64,000 bases of DNA from Rhodopseudomonas pseudopalustris (GTDB lineage: Bacteria > Pseudomonadota > Alphaproteobacteria > Rhizobiales > Xanthobacteraceae). Within the stretch, counting starts at the first letter, position 1. The number at the start of each line of letters is the position of its first letter. Both the position numbers and the translations under genes were made by a program. Shown in pieces: positions 49,737 to 60,300 of this stretch. The notes beneath the pieces are model-generated. The model saw nothing but the letters and a program-made list of their open reading frames with translations, was not told where the DNA came from and searched no databases. The stretch lies in assembly GCF_900110435.1 (NCBI RefSeq), contig NZ_FODT01000003.1:535271-599270 (forward strand). The letters run 5' to 3'.

Positions 49737-50729
49737 TTACTCCGGCCGCGTTTTTTCAATGACCGCGGCGGCGCCCTTGTCCAGAAGATCAAGGCCAACC
49801 GCACGGCCGAGTTCGCGGGGCCGATTGGCCGGACCCGAGCGCGTGGTCTCGATGAACAGACCACCTTCCTCATCGAGAACCGAGGCGTGCAAGGTCATTT
49901 CCGCGCCGTTGACCGTCGAATGCGCCGCCATCGGCGAATTGCAGTGGCCGTTCAGCACCCAAAGCACCTCGCGTTCAGCGTCGCAGCACAGCCGCGACTT
50001 TGGATCGTCGATCATCGCCAGATAGCGGCGGGTCTGCCAATCGTCGACCGCGCATTCGACCGCGACGATGCCCTGACCTGCGGACGGCAGCATTTCCTGC
50101 GGCGTGAAGTCATGCACGATGCGGTCGACGAAGCCGACTCGCTCCAGCCCCGCGCGCGCCATGATCAGCGCGTCGGCCGGGCCGACCTCGCCGCCATCGG
50201 GCAGCCGCTGCTTCTCGCGGGCGTCGAGCTTGCGGATCCGGGTGTCGGCCGCGCCGCGGAAGTGAATCACATTGACCTCGGGAAACAGCCGCTTGGCATA
50301 GGCGGCGCGCCGCACCGCATTGGTGCCGATGGTGTAGCCCTTGCCACGCGATTTCTTCAGCTCGTCGAGCGTCAGACCCTCGCGGAGCACCAGCGCGTCG
50401 GTTGCCGGATCGCGGGCCAGCGTGGCGCCGATCACCAGACCCGGGGTGTCTTCGTTGCCCGGCATGTCCTTCAGCGAGTGCATCGCGGCCTGAAGCTGGC
50501 CGGCGATCACCGCGGCACGGATTTCCGCGACAAAAGCGCCGCCCTTGCCGCCATGCGGCAACAGCTTGCTGATCTGGTCGCTGTCGCCGACGGTCTCGAA
50601 CTTGACGATTTCGACGTCGAGTTCGCTCGCGGCTGCACGCAGCTGCTTGGCGATGTCCTCAGTCTGGGCAAGCGCCATCACGCTCTTGCGCGTACCAATA
50701 CGGACTGGAATTTTCACCACATGCTCCAT
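49737..50729 (-). CDS. hemC: Porphobilinogen deaminase
   Basis: HemC polymerizes four porphobilinogens to hydroxymethylbilane. From ATG 50729 it has 330 residues. The catalytic aspartate is D88 in HSLKDMP and the dipyrromethane-cofactor cysteine is C263 in NGHCNSPMAAH, where many family members have GGC or GSC. GKGGAFVAEI and RGAADTRIRKL are further blocks. It is the first gene of hemC-bchI-bchD, putting an early common tetrapyrrole step under the same promoter as Mg chelatase. Confidence 0.95.
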   Translation of the reverse strand: MEHVVKIPVRIGTRKSVMALAQTEDIAKQLRAAASELDVEIVKFETVGDSDQISKLLPHGGKGGAFVAEIRAAVIAGQLQAAMHSLKDMPGNEDTPGLVIGATLARDPATDALVLREGLTLDELKKSRGKGYTIGTNAVRRAAYAKRLFPEVNVIHFRGAADTRIRKLDAREKQRLPDGGEVGPADALIMARAGLERVGFVDRIVHDFTPQEMLPSAGQGIVAVECAVDDWQTRRYLAMIDDPKSRLCCDAEREVLWVLNGHCNSPMAAHSTVNGAEMTLHASVLDEEGGLFIETTRSGPANRPRELGRAVGLDLLDKGAAAVIEKTRPE

Positions 50730-50977
50730 TCGACAACCGCGAAGGGCCCGCGGCGACTTAACGGTCGAACCATACCAGTCCGAGCCAGATTGCAAACAGA
50801 TGACAACCGGATTTTTCTTAAGAACTCGGCTGGGAGCCGAGGTCGTTGATTTCGAGCAACTCCGGTGCCGCGACGGTCTTGCGCTGCCAGCGCGGGCGAA
50901 ACCTTTCGGCTTCTGTCCATCGCGCTGCAATGCTACTCAAGTCAACCGGCGCAATGTTGAGCAAGGTCAAAACACCT

Positions 50978-52291
50978 ATGACGGCTGAAGTTCTGATTGG
51001 CGACGGCGACGTAAGACTTTCGCCGCATCCCTTGCGGGCCGTCGTGCTCGGCGAAGTCCACGCCCGTCCCTTCACCGCGCTCGCGGTTCCGGCGCGTGTG
51101 CTGCACTTTGCCTTCGACACGTCCAGCGACAAGGGCGGCGCCGACCGCGCCGCGATGACGAGCTTCTGCGAATCGCGCGGGCTTCTGCCTCCGGCGCAGG
51201 GTGAAAAGCATCACCGCGCCAGCTTCGGCACGACGATGCTGCGTTGGGAGCAGCATTCGGAGTTCACGACCTACACCTGGGAATTCACCGCCGATCCCAC
51301 GGCGACGCCGTTTCACCCCGAAGCCTCCTCGCTCGCCTCCCCGATGCGGCTGCTGCCGCAGCCCGGGCCGCTGCTGGTCGCGGTCGATCTGCATATTCTG
51401 CCCGACGATCCGCCCCGCACCTCGCCGGAGCGGCTGTTCGATCGCGCCAGCCTCGCGGTCGCCGAGAATTCCGATGGCGCGGCGGTGTACGCGACCGATT
51501 TTCAGCCCGGCCCATCCGGATTCGTGCGGGTGCTGGTGATCGATCGCGGCATGGCGCCGGAGCGCGCCGGCGCATTGGTCCAGCGGGTGCTGGAAATCGA
51601 AACCTATCGCACGCTTGCGCTGCTCGGCCTGCCCGAAGCGCAGCGGTTGGGGCCGTCGATCAGCAACGGCGAACGCCGCCTCGCAGAAGTCACCGCGGAG
51701 ATGCGCACCGCCGGCGATCTCGCCATGAACAACAAGCACCTGCAGGAATTGACCGAAATCGCCGCCGAAGTCGAGGCCGGCGCCGCCGCGAGCCTCGGCC
51801 GGTTCAGCGCCAGCCGCGCCTATGAAGAGATCATGACGGGCCGGCTGGCGACGCTCGGCGAACGCAAGGTCGGCGGGCTGCCGACCTGGTCGTCGTTCCT
51901 CGCACGCCGGATGAAGCCCGCGATGCGCACCTGCGCGACCACCGAGGCGCGGCAGTCGGACCTGTCGCTGAAACTCGCACGCGCCGCCAACCTGCTGCGC
52001 ACCCGCGTCGACGTCGAAGTCGAACAGCAGAACCAGGACCTTCTGAAATCGATGAACGCGCGGACGCGGCTGCAATTGCGGCTGCAGGCCACCGTCGAAG
52101 GCCTCTCCACCGCGGCGATCACCTACTACGTCGTCGGACTGTTCGGCTATCTGGTGAAGGGCCTGTACGACAGCGGCCAGATCAAGGCCGAGCCGAGCCT
52201 CGTCACTGCGGGATTCGTGCCGATCGCAGCGCTCTCGATCTGGTGGACAGTTCGTCGCGTCCGCAAGCGGCACATTCCGGACGTCGACTGA
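50978..52291 (+). CDS. DUF3422-family membrane-anchored protein
   Basis: A 437-residue protein (ATG 50978; ATG 50954 possible) that matches DUF3422 proteins: HPLRAVVLGEVHARPF near the N terminus, a long helical region (TAEMRTAGDLAMNNKHLQEL onward, probably coiled coil) and two membrane helices at the C terminus, about 385-405 and 412-430. Biochemical function is unknown. It starts a five-gene plus-strand operon ending in bciB, and shares one base with the next gene's ATG. Confidence 0.85.
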   Translation: MTAEVLIGDGDVRLSPHPLRAVVLGEVHARPFTALAVPARVLHFAFDTSSDKGGADRAAMTSFCESRGLLPPAQGEKHHRASFGTTMLRWEQHSEFTTYTWEFTADPTATPFHPEASSLASPMRLLPQPGPLLVAVDLHILPDDPPRTSPERLFDRASLAVAENSDGAAVYATDFQPGPSGFVRVLVIDRGMAPERAGALVQRVLEIETYRTLALLGLPEAQRLGPSISNGERRLAEVTAEMRTAGDLAMNNKHLQELTEIAAEVEAGAAASLGRFSASRAYEEIMTGRLATLGERKVGGLPTWSSFLARRMKPAMRTCATTEARQSDLSLKLARAANLLRTRVDVEVEQQNQDLLKSMNARTRLQLRLQATVEGLSTAAITYYVVGLFGYLVKGLYDSGQIKAEPSLVTAGFVPIAALSIWWTVRRVRKRHIPDVD

Positions 52292-53892
52292 TGGCGCGAG
52301 CCCGGGTGAAGCCGCTCCGCCTCGTCGTTGCCTTCGCCGCGGTGATCGCGATCGCGGTCGCGCTGTGGCAATTGCAGCGCGCCACCGACGATCTGATCAT
52401 CACGCATACGAGCGTCGGCGAGACTCCGGTCACAGTGTTCCGGCCGCCCTCGACCGCGCCGGCGCCAGTGGTCGTGATCGCGCACGGCTTCGCCGGTTCG
52501 CAGCAATTGATGCAGCCCTTCGCCCAGACCCTGGCGCGCAACGGCTACATCGCCGTGACGTTCGACTGCACCGGTCATGGCCGCAATCCGGTGACGATGG
52601 TGGGCGACGTCGACGAGCCGACCAAAATCACCGGCGTCTTGGTGGATGAACTCGGCCGCGTCACCGACTACGCCCGGGCATTGCCGCAGAGCGACGGCCG
52701 CGCCGCCGTGCTCGGCCATTCGATGGCGTCCGACATCGTGGTGCGCTACGGCGTGACGCATCCGGAGATCACCGCCACCGTCGCGGTCTCTGTGTTCAGC
52801 AAAGTCGCGACCGCGACCGGCCCGCGCAATCTGTTGGTGATCGTCGGCGCGGTCGAGCCCCAGATGCTGATCGACGAAGGCCTGCGCATCGTCAATCTCG
52901 CGACCGGGGGCGGCGCAGCGGCTGGCCGAACCTATGGCGATTTCAGCGCGGGCACCGCGCGGCGACTGGCGCTGTCGTCCGGCGTCGAACATATCGGCGT
53001 GCTGTACAGCCAGGACAGCATGCGTGAAACGCTGCAATGGATGAACGAGTCGTTCGGCCGGCAAGGCGCGGGCTGGATCGATCGTCGCCCGATGTGGCTG
53101 GCGCTGTTGTTCGGGGGCCTGATCGCGCTGGCGTGGCCGCTGTCGAAGCTGCTGCCGCAGGCAGCACCTGTGCCGATGGGCGCGAGCCTGACCTGGAAGC
53201 CGCTGCTGATCGCCGCAATTCTACCCGCGGTGCTGACGCCGCTGATACTGTGGAAGGCGCCGACCGACTTCCTGATCATCCTGCTCGGCGACTATCTCAC
53301 GCTGCATTTCCTGCTGTACGGCGCACTCACCGCCGCGATCCTGCTGCTGATCCGCGCGCGCGGCCGCAAGGCGCACGCTTACGCCGCCAAGCATCCCACA
53401 CACGGGTTGGAGAAGCTGGAGTCGCTGCCCGATCCAGTCCATCCGCGGATCTCGATCGCCGCATTGGCGATCGCGTCGGTGGCGGCGATCGCCTACAACA
53501 TCATCGGCTTCGGTCTGCCGCTCGACAGCTATGTTTTCTCCTTCATGCCGATCGAGCCGCGGTTGTATCTGATCGCCGCGATCGCCTGCGGCACCATTCC
53601 ATATTTTATCACCGCGGAATGGATGGCGCATGGCGCGGGCGCCAAGCGCGGCGCCTATGCGCTGGCGAAGTTCTGCTTCCTCGCCTCGCTCGCGTTCGCC
53701 GTTGCGCTCAATCTGCAGAAGCTGTTCTTTCTGATCATCATCGTGCCGGCGATCCTGCTGTTGTTCATCGCCTTCGGGGTGATCAGCAACTGGACCTACA
53801 AGGCCACCAATCATCCTTTGCCCGGCGCTCTGGCCAATGCCATCCTGTTCGCCTGGGCGATCGCGGTGACGTTCCCGATGGTGATCCGCTGA
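52291..53892 (+). CDS. Membrane alpha/beta hydrolase with multi-helix C-terminal domain
   Basis: A 533-residue protein starting MARARVKPLRLVVAFAAVIA, with an N-terminal membrane anchor, then an alpha/beta hydrolase domain (VVVIAHGFAGSQQLMQPFAQ, nucleophile elbow LGHSMASD with S144) to about residue 265. Some eight hydrophobic helices follow, so the catalytic domain is tethered to a polytopic membrane part. The substrate is unknown. It is translationally coupled on both sides by one-base TGATG overlaps. Confidence 0.82.
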   Translation: MARARVKPLRLVVAFAAVIAIAVALWQLQRATDDLIITHTSVGETPVTVFRPPSTAPAPVVVIAHGFAGSQQLMQPFAQTLARNGYIAVTFDCTGHGRNPVTMVGDVDEPTKITGVLVDELGRVTDYARALPQSDGRAAVLGHSMASDIVVRYGVTHPEITATVAVSVFSKVATATGPRNLLVIVGAVEPQMLIDEGLRIVNLATGGGAAAGRTYGDFSAGTARRLALSSGVEHIGVLYSQDSMRETLQWMNESFGRQGAGWIDRRPMWLALLFGGLIALAWPLSKLLPQAAPVPMGASLTWKPLLIAAILPAVLTPLILWKAPTDFLIILLGDYLTLHFLLYGALTAAILLLIRARGRKAHAYAAKHPTHGLEKLESLPDPVHPRISIAALAIASVAAIAYNIIGFGLPLDSYVFSFMPIEPRLYLIAAIACGTIPYFITAEWMAHGAGAKRGAYALAKFCFLASLAFAVALNLQKLFFLIIIVPAILLLFIAFGVISNWTYKATNHPLPGALANAILFAWAIAVTFPMVIR

Positions 53893-54380
53893 TGGACATC
53901 GAACTCTGGCCGGCAGGCGGCGAACGGCGCTGGCGCCTCGTCACCGACACTGTGATGGGCGGGGTCTCACAAGGCACGCTGCTGGCGACCGAGATTAACC
54001 GCCGTCCGGCGGCGCGGATGCGCGGTGCGGTCTCGACAGAAAACAACGGCGGTTTCATCCAGATCGCGATGGACCTCGCGCCCGACGGCGGCGCTTACGA
54101 CGCCAGCGGCTTCGCAGGCGTCGGCATCGAGGTGTCCGGCAACGGCGAGACCTACGGCGTGCATCTGCGCACCACCGATATGGTCCGCCCGCAGCAATCC
54201 TATCGCGAAGCATTCGCCGCGCCTCCGCTATGGACCGTCATAAGGCTGCCGTTCGCGCAGTTCGTTCCGCACCGCATCGAGACGCCGCTGAACATCATGC
54301 GGCTACGGCGGATCGGGCTGGTCGCGATCGGCCGCGCCTTTGATGCAGATCTATCCGTCGCCCGGCTTTGGCTCTATTGA
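53892..54380 (+). CDS. CIA30-domain protein
   Basis: A 162-residue soluble protein of the CIA30 (complex I intermediate-associated protein 30) family: ERRWRLVTDTVMGGVSQGTL at the start, GFIQIAMDLAP and GIEVSGNGETYGVHLRT in the galactose-binding-like beta-sandwich, and a C-terminal strand VARLWLY. CIA30 proteins help assemble respiratory complex I in mitochondria, and CIA30 domains occur in plant photosystem II biogenesis factors. Its place before bciB suggests a photosynthetic assembly role here, by inference only. Confidence 0.85.
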   Translation: MDIELWPAGGERRWRLVTDTVMGGVSQGTLLATEINRRPAARMRGAVSTENNGGFIQIAMDLAPDGGAYDASGFAGVGIEVSGNGETYGVHLRTTDMVRPQQSYREAFAAPPLWTVIRLPFAQFVPHRIETPLNIMRLRRIGLVAIGRAFDADLSVARLWLY

Positions 54381-54443
54381 TCGATCGAGCCGACTTATGG
54401 CGAATGGCGACGACCGCCGCCGCTTTTTAGAGAACAGGGAACG

Positions 54444-54941
54444 ATGTTCGGACCCAGGCGCGACAAGCCCGCGAGCGGCCAGGAATCGGTGTGGGACTAT
54501 CCGCGCCCGCCGCGGCTGGAACGGACGGATGCGCGACTGCGCGTGGTGTTCAACGGCGAGATGATCGCCGATAGCAGTTCGGGATTTCGCGTGCTCGAGA
54601 CCAGTCACCCGCCGGTCTATTACATTCCGCAGGCCGACATCCGGATCGACCTGATGCGCCCGGCGCCGGGCCGATCCTGGTGCGAATTCAAGGGCGAGGC
54701 AGGCTACTGGTCGATCGAAGCCGGCGGCCGGCGGTCCGACAACGCCGCCTGGAGTTATGCGGCGCCCTCCCCGGCCTTCGCGGCGATCGCAGGCCACCTC
54801 GCTTTTTACGCTTCGCGGGTCGACGAATGTTTCGTCGGCGACGAACGCGTGCAGCCGCAGCCCGGCGATTTCTACGGCGGCTGGATCACCTCGACAATCG
54901 CCGGCCCGTTCAAGGGCGGCGCAGGAACGCGCGGATGGTAG
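54444..54941 (+). CDS. DUF427-family protein
   Basis: A 165-residue soluble protein of the DUF427 family, with RLRVVFNGEMIADSSSGFRV, HPPVYYIPQADI and CEFKGEAGYWSIEAGG as core beta-fold blocks, ending GDFYGGWITSTIAGPFKG. The molecular function of the family is not established. It is 63 bases after the CIA30 gene and overlaps bciB by seven bases, so it is translated with bciB. Confidence 0.85.
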   Translation: MFGPRRDKPASGQESVWDYPRPPRLERTDARLRVVFNGEMIADSSSGFRVLETSHPPVYYIPQADIRIDLMRPAPGRSWCEFKGEAGYWSIEAGGRRSDNAAWSYAAPSPAFAAIAGHLAFYASRVDECFVGDERVQPQPGDFYGGWITSTIAGPFKGGAGTRGW

Positions 54942-56167
54942 AGCAGATCGAACCGACCTCACCCCTTTGGTCGCCGCCGCTCAACGACCCCGCGCCGCGC
55001 GAATTGTGCACCGACTGCGGCGTGTCGCGGATGAGCGATCCCAAGCAGTGCGGGCAGGCCTGCCAGTTCATCAAGCCGGACTATCCGGCGATGGAACTGC
55101 AGGTGCACGGCCGCAACCGCGATCCGTCGCGGCCGGACGAATTCTTCTTCGGCCCGTTTCGGCGGATGTTGCAGGCGGCAATGAAGGAGCCGCGCGACGG
55201 CGCGCAATGGACCGGCATCACCACCCGGATCGGCGAGCGCCTGCTTGAAACGGGAGCGGTCGATGCGGTGCTGACGATGGCGCAGGATCCGGCCGACAAA
55301 TGGAAACCGATGCCGGTTCTGGTGACCAAGCCGGAGGGCATGGCGCAATGCCGCGGCATGCGGATGGGCTATGCGCCTTCGCTGGCGCTGCTGGAACCAG
55401 CGCGCGCCGCCGGCTACAAGCGGATCGCAGTGATCGGCATCCCCTGCCAGGTCTACGCGCTGCGCTCGCTGGAACAGAAGCTCGGCTTCGAGCGGTTGTA
55501 CGTGATCGGCACGCCTTGTTCCGACAACACCACGACGGAGAACTTCCACGGCTTCCTCGATCTGCTGTCGGACAAGCCGGAGACGATCACCTATCTCGAA
55601 TTTCGTGCCGACTATCACGTCGAGCTTCGCTTCACTGACGGCCGGGTGCAGGAAATCCCGTTCCTGCTGCTGCCGATTTCGAAGCTGAAGCCGGACTTCT
55701 TCCCGATCACCTGCCGCACCTGTGTCGACTACACCAACACCCTCGCCGACATCACCGTCGGCTATATGGCCGGGCGCGGCGAGCAGTGGTTGCTGGTGCG
55801 CAACGAACGCGGCGAGGAACTGCTGAATCTGCTGGGCGACGAGGTGCGGCTGAGCGAGCCGACCAGCGCCGGCAACCGTACTGCGCCGGTGAAAGGCTTC
55901 CTCAAGAACACCGAGCTCGCCGCCGGCGGTCTGCCGGTGCGCGGAATGCCGAATTGGCTGCGCCCGTTCATGGGCTGGCTGATGCCGAAGGTCGGCCCGC
56001 GCGGGCTCGAATTCGGCCGCGCCCGCGTCGAGATGAAGGCGGTCGAAACCGTTCTGCATTTGCGCCGGAACTACAAACAGAAAATCAAGAATATGGTACC
56101 GGCGCACGTCTGGGCACTGGTGAAGCCTTACGGGATCGAACCGGACGATTCCGAGCGTCGCAACTAA
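54935..56167 (+). CDS. bciB: Ferredoxin-dependent divinyl chlorophyllide 8-vinyl reductase
   Basis: BciB reduces the C8 vinyl group of divinyl (proto)chlorophyllide. The 410-residue protein is of the FrhB/FdhB (F420-hydrogenase beta subunit-like) fold: the N-terminal cysteines C25, C28, C39 and C43 (CTDCG, KQCGQAC) would bind one iron-sulfur cluster, and IGIPCQVYAL, GTPCSDNTTTENFHG and CRTCVDYTNTLAD supply the second cluster and flavin site. This matches the cyanobacterial and green-bacterial BciB type. No other 8-vinyl reductase is seen in the window, so it completes the pathway. Confidence 0.9.
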   Translation: MVEQIEPTSPLWSPPLNDPAPRELCTDCGVSRMSDPKQCGQACQFIKPDYPAMELQVHGRNRDPSRPDEFFFGPFRRMLQAAMKEPRDGAQWTGITTRIGERLLETGAVDAVLTMAQDPADKWKPMPVLVTKPEGMAQCRGMRMGYAPSLALLEPARAAGYKRIAVIGIPCQVYALRSLEQKLGFERLYVIGTPCSDNTTTENFHGFLDLLSDKPETITYLEFRADYHVELRFTDGRVQEIPFLLLPISKLKPDFFPITCRTCVDYTNTLADITVGYMAGRGEQWLLVRNERGEELLNLLGDEVRLSEPTSAGNRTAPVKGFLKNTELAAGGLPVRGMPNWLRPFMGWLMPKVGPRGLEFGRARVEMKAVETVLHLRRNYKQKIKNMVPAHVWALVKPYGIEPDDSERRN

Positions 56168-56285
56168 CAACTCCTCACGAATCGGTTCCGGTCGGGAACT
56201 GGTCTGCCTGCTCCAAGTTAGCGCGAAAGGATGCGGCCCGCCCTGCGGCCGGTCGCGGATTCCTGAACCCAGCATGGAGGCTCAT

Positions 56286-56738
56286 GTGGACAAGGACATT
56301 CTCGATCACCTGAAGACGCTGCACACCAGCGCGATCGATGCCCGCAACGGCTATGAGGAAGCCCTCGAAGACGCCGAAGGCAAAGGATTGACGTCGCTGT
56401 TTCGTGACATGATCGCGCTGCATCACGCCAATTCCGAAGAGCTCGGCGGGCTGCTGATCAACGCCGGCGAGGAAGCCGACGACAGCGGCTCGTTCATGAG
56501 CGTGGTTCATCGCACCATCATGAGCGTCCGTTCGCTGTTCGACGGGCTCGACGGCAGCGTGCTGCCCGGTCTGATCGACGGCGAGAAGCGCAACATCGAA
56601 AGATACGACACGGCCATTCAGGCTTCCAGCAGCACGCCGGCGATCGTCGGCACCCTGACCGCGCAGCGCAACAAGATCCGCGAGAAGATCGAGCTGATGC
56701 AGCAGCAGAACGCTGCCTACGAGGCGGCGCAATCCTGA
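56286..56738 (+). CDS. DUF2383 four-helix-bundle protein
   Basis: A 150-residue, all-helical protein resembling PA2169/DUF2383 proteins, with ferritin-like segments (HLKTLHTSAIDARNGYEEAL, DMIALHHANSEELG). I choose GTG at 56286 because GGAGG precedes it by five bases; an ATG four codons earlier would place that site inside the gene. It is a probable stress-response protein and may bind metal through the His/Glu residues. It stands alone between bciB and a strong terminator. Confidence 0.8.
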   Translation: MDKDILDHLKTLHTSAIDARNGYEEALEDAEGKGLTSLFRDMIALHHANSEELGGLLINAGEEADDSGSFMSVVHRTIMSVRSLFDGLDGSVLPGLIDGEKRNIERYDTAIQASSSTPAIVGTLTAQRNKIREKIELMQQQNAAYEAAQS

Positions 56739-56762
56739 TTTTCAGTCATCGCGTCGACATAA

Positions 56763-56791
56763 AAATCGGGGGCCTTTTGGGCCCCCGATTT
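56763..56791 (+). terminator. Bidirectional terminator after the DUF2383 gene
   Basis: AAATCGGGGGCC (56763-56774) and its perfect complement (56780-56791), loop TTTTG, with A and T tracts at the flanks. It separates two convergent genes. Confidence 0.9.
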
Positions 56792-56817
56792 CGTTTCAAG
56801 TCTAATGCGACCTGGCG

Positions 56818-57255
56818 TTACTTGGTCAGCGTTCCGGTCGAACCGGGCGAATTGCCGACGCCCGCATCAGAAGCGGTCGGCGCAGTGCGCGTATCGGTGC
56901 CGGGATTGTTCGGCTGATAGCGCTTCGGCTCGTTCTGAATATTCTTGGGCTGAGCCATGCCGGTCGTTCCACTTGCCGCAGGCGGCGCAACCTCGGCGGT
57001 CTGTGTATTGCGAGAGTTCACGCCGGTCGCCAGAAGAGCCATCGCGACCAGGGCAAACACGGCGATTCCCGCCAGTTCAGGCAGCGCACCGTCGGGCGCA
57101 GCGCCGCGCCCGGTGCCGTTCCCTTCCAGAGTGTCGGCCGCAACGGCGCGGTTCGAGCGCGACCGGATGAAGTTGAGGAACACGAATCCGACAATCACGG
57201 CGCCGGCGGCCAATGTGAAGAACATCAGCCAGCTAATGGGTTGGTCTCCGTCCAT
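56818..57255 (-). CDS. Two-span membrane protein with disordered tail, function unknown
   Basis: From ATG 57255 (GGAGG five bases upstream) a 145-residue protein has membrane helices at about 10-30 and 60-78, a polar loop between them (RSRSNRAVAADTLEGNGTGR) and a Pro/Asn/Thr/Gly-rich C-terminal 60 residues likely to be disordered. I recognise no family. It begins 105 bases upstream of the RND permease stop, on the same strand, and could be cotranscribed with the pump. Confidence 0.72.
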   Translation of the reverse strand: MDGDQPISWLMFFTLAAGAVIVGFVFLNFIRSRSNRAVAADTLEGNGTGRGAAPDGALPELAGIAVFALVAMALLATGVNSRNTQTAEVAPPAASGTTGMAQPKNIQNEPKRYQPNNPGTDTRTAPTASDAGVGNSPGSTGTLTK

Positions 57256-57360
57256 GAAATCCTCCGAGGATGTGTCGATGAGTAGTCGTTTGCACCTGTC
57301 GACAACCAACGGAAGTTTCCCAGAAAGGTTCCTGGAGCAGCGTAATCGCGAACCGAAGAG

Positions 57361-60300
57361 TTAGCGGGCATCTCTTGGCTGGATCTCCGCTGGCACCTCG
57401 TGCTTCACGCCGGCTTTGACCGGATCGTCCGACCGGTCGCCGGCGAACAGCCGCTGCACCACGACGAAGAATACCGGAACCATCAACAGCGCCAGCACCA
57501 CCACGGCGATCATGCCGCCCATCACGCCGGAACCGAGCGCCTGCTGGCTCTTGCCGCCAGCGCCAGTGGCGATCGCCATCGGCAGAACGCCGCTGACGAA
57601 CGCGAGCCCGGTCATCAGGATCGGCCGAAATCGCAGATGACAGGCCTCCATCGTCGCCTCACGCAGCGACTTGCCTTCCTTACGCAGGTCCTTGGCGAAT
57701 TCGACGATCAGAATGGCGTCCTTAGCGGCCAATCCGATGATCGTGATCAGCCCGACGGTGAAATACACGTCGTTCGGTAGAGAACGTATCGTCGCGGCGA
57801 TAACCGATCCGGTGATGCCGAGCGGCACGGCAAGCAGCACCGTCAGCGGAATCGTCCAGCTTTCGTACAGCGCGGCGAGCACCAGGAACACCATCAGCGC
57901 CGACAGCAAGAGGATGAACGGCGCCTGCGAACCTGACAGCTTCTCCTGTAGCGACTGGCCGGTCCAATCGTAACCGAAGCCGCGCGGCAGCTGCCCGGCG
58001 AGCCGCTCCATCTCACCGATCGCATCGCCCGAGGTGTAGCCGGGCCGCGCCTCGCCGCTGATGCGAACGGCTGGATAGTAATTGAAGCCGACGATCTGCG
58101 TCGGCCCCTTCGACCACTCGATCGTCGCAAAGGACGACAGCGGCACGAGCTGACCGCGGCTGTTCTTCACCGAATAAGCGAGGATTTCCTCGGCCTTCAT
58201 GCGGTCCGAGATATCGGCCTGCACGATGACGCGTTGCATACGGCCGCGATTGGGGAAGTCGTTGATGTAGGCCGAGCCGAGATTGGTCGAGATGGTGTTG
58301 TTGATGTCTTCGAAGGTGACGCCGAAGGCGCCGGCCTTCTCACGGTCGATCATCAGATTTACGACCGGCGCCGGGGGCAGGCCTTCGACGTAGACCTTGT
58401 GCAGAATCGGGCTCTTGTTGGCGGCGGCGACGAGCTGTTCGCTGGCGCGTACCAACGCGGCGTTGCCCTTCTGGCCACGATCCTGCAGGCGGAAGCTGAA
58501 GCCCGACGAGTTGCCGAGGTTGTCGACCGGCGGCGGCTGTTGCGCGGCGATACGGGCGTCGCGAATCGAACTGAGCGATTTGTTGGCGTCGTCGACGATC
58601 GCAGAAGCGCTGTCTTTTGCGCCGCGGTCCGACCAGTGCTTGAGGGTGACGAAGGCTTGCGCCGCGTTCATGCCCTGGCCGAGAAAGCTGAAGCCGGTGA
58701 GGAAGGTGACGTTGTCGACGCCGTCGCGCTTGAGCAGATACTCCTCGACCTGCTTCACCACATCGTAGGTTCGGTTGTAGGACGAGTCCGACGGCGTCTG
58801 CAGATCGACGGTGACGAAGCCCTGGTCGTCCACCGGCAAAAAGCCGCCGGGCATCTTGACCAGCGCCCATCCAAGAACGCCGACGAGCACCGCGTAGATG
58901 ACCATCAGCCGGCCGGTTCGCCCGAGATTCCACCGGACGATACTGGAATAACGCTCGCGCGTGCCGTCGAGAATGCGATTGAACCGGCCGAAGAAGCCGC
59001 GTTCAGCGTGGGCATGGCCCTTCACCACCGGCTTCAGCAGCGTGGCGCACAGCGCCGGCGTCAGCGATAGCGCCAGCAACGCCGAAAACGCGATCGCCGA
59101 CACCATCGTCACCGAGAACTGCCGATAGATGATGCCGACCGAGCCGGGGAAGAACGCCATCGGCACGAACACCGCGATCAGCACCAGCGTGATGCCGATG
59201 ATCGCGCTGGTGATCTGCGTCATCGCCTTGCGGGTCGCTTCCTTCGGCGGCAGCCCCTCCTCGGCCATGATGCGTTCGACGTTTTCGACCACGACGATCG
59301 CGTCGTCGACCAGAATGCCGATCGCCAGCACCATGCCGAACATCGTCAGCATGTTGATCGAATAGCCGAACAGCAGCAGCGACAGGCAGGTGCCCAGCAG
59401 CGCCACAGGCACCACAATGGTCGGAATGATTGTGTAACGGATGTTCTGCAGGAATATGAACATCACGATGAAAACCAGCACCACCGCTTCGATCAGCGTG
59501 TACAGCACTTTGGTGATCGAGGCTTCGACCACCGGGGTGATATTGTAGGGAATCTGGTAGCTGATGTTCGCCGGGAAGAAGCGCGACAGCTCCTTCATCT
59601 TTTCTTCGACCGCGCTGGCGGTGGCGAGCGCATTGCCAGTCGGCGCTAACAATACCGACAGGCCTGCCGTCGCCTTGCCGTTGAGGCGGGTGTTAAACTG
59701 ATAGCTGAAGCCGCCGACCTCGACCCGGCCGACGTCGCGCAGCCGCACAGTCGAGCCATCCGGATTGGCGCGCAGCACGATCGCGCCGAACTCATCCGGC
59801 GATGTGAGCTGGCCCTTGACCAGCACGAGCGCGGAAATCTTCTGGCCCTTGCTGCTGGGTTCGGCGCCGATGCTTCCCGAGGCGACCTGGGCGTTCTGCG
59901 CCTGGATCGCCTTGGTGACGTCGTCGGCGGTCAGGTTGTAACCGACCAGCTTGTCCGGATCGATCCAGATCCGCATCGCGCGTTCCGTCGAGTACAACGT
60001 GGCACGGCCGACGCCCGGGATGCGGCGAACTTCGCCCAGCACGTTGCGGATCATGAAGTCGCCGAGGCCGACTTCGTCGAGCGAGCCGTCGGTCGAACTC
60101 AGCGTGATGATCTGCAGCACCGCGCTCGAGGCTTCCTCGACCAAGATGCCCTGCTGCAGCACCGCCCGCGGCAATCGCGCCTCGACGCGCTTGATTCGGT
60201 TCTGCACGTCGACCGACGCCATGCCGGTGTCGGTGCCGGGCACGAAATTGGCGATGATCTCGACCTGACCGAGCGAGTCGCTGGTCGATTCGAAGTTCAG

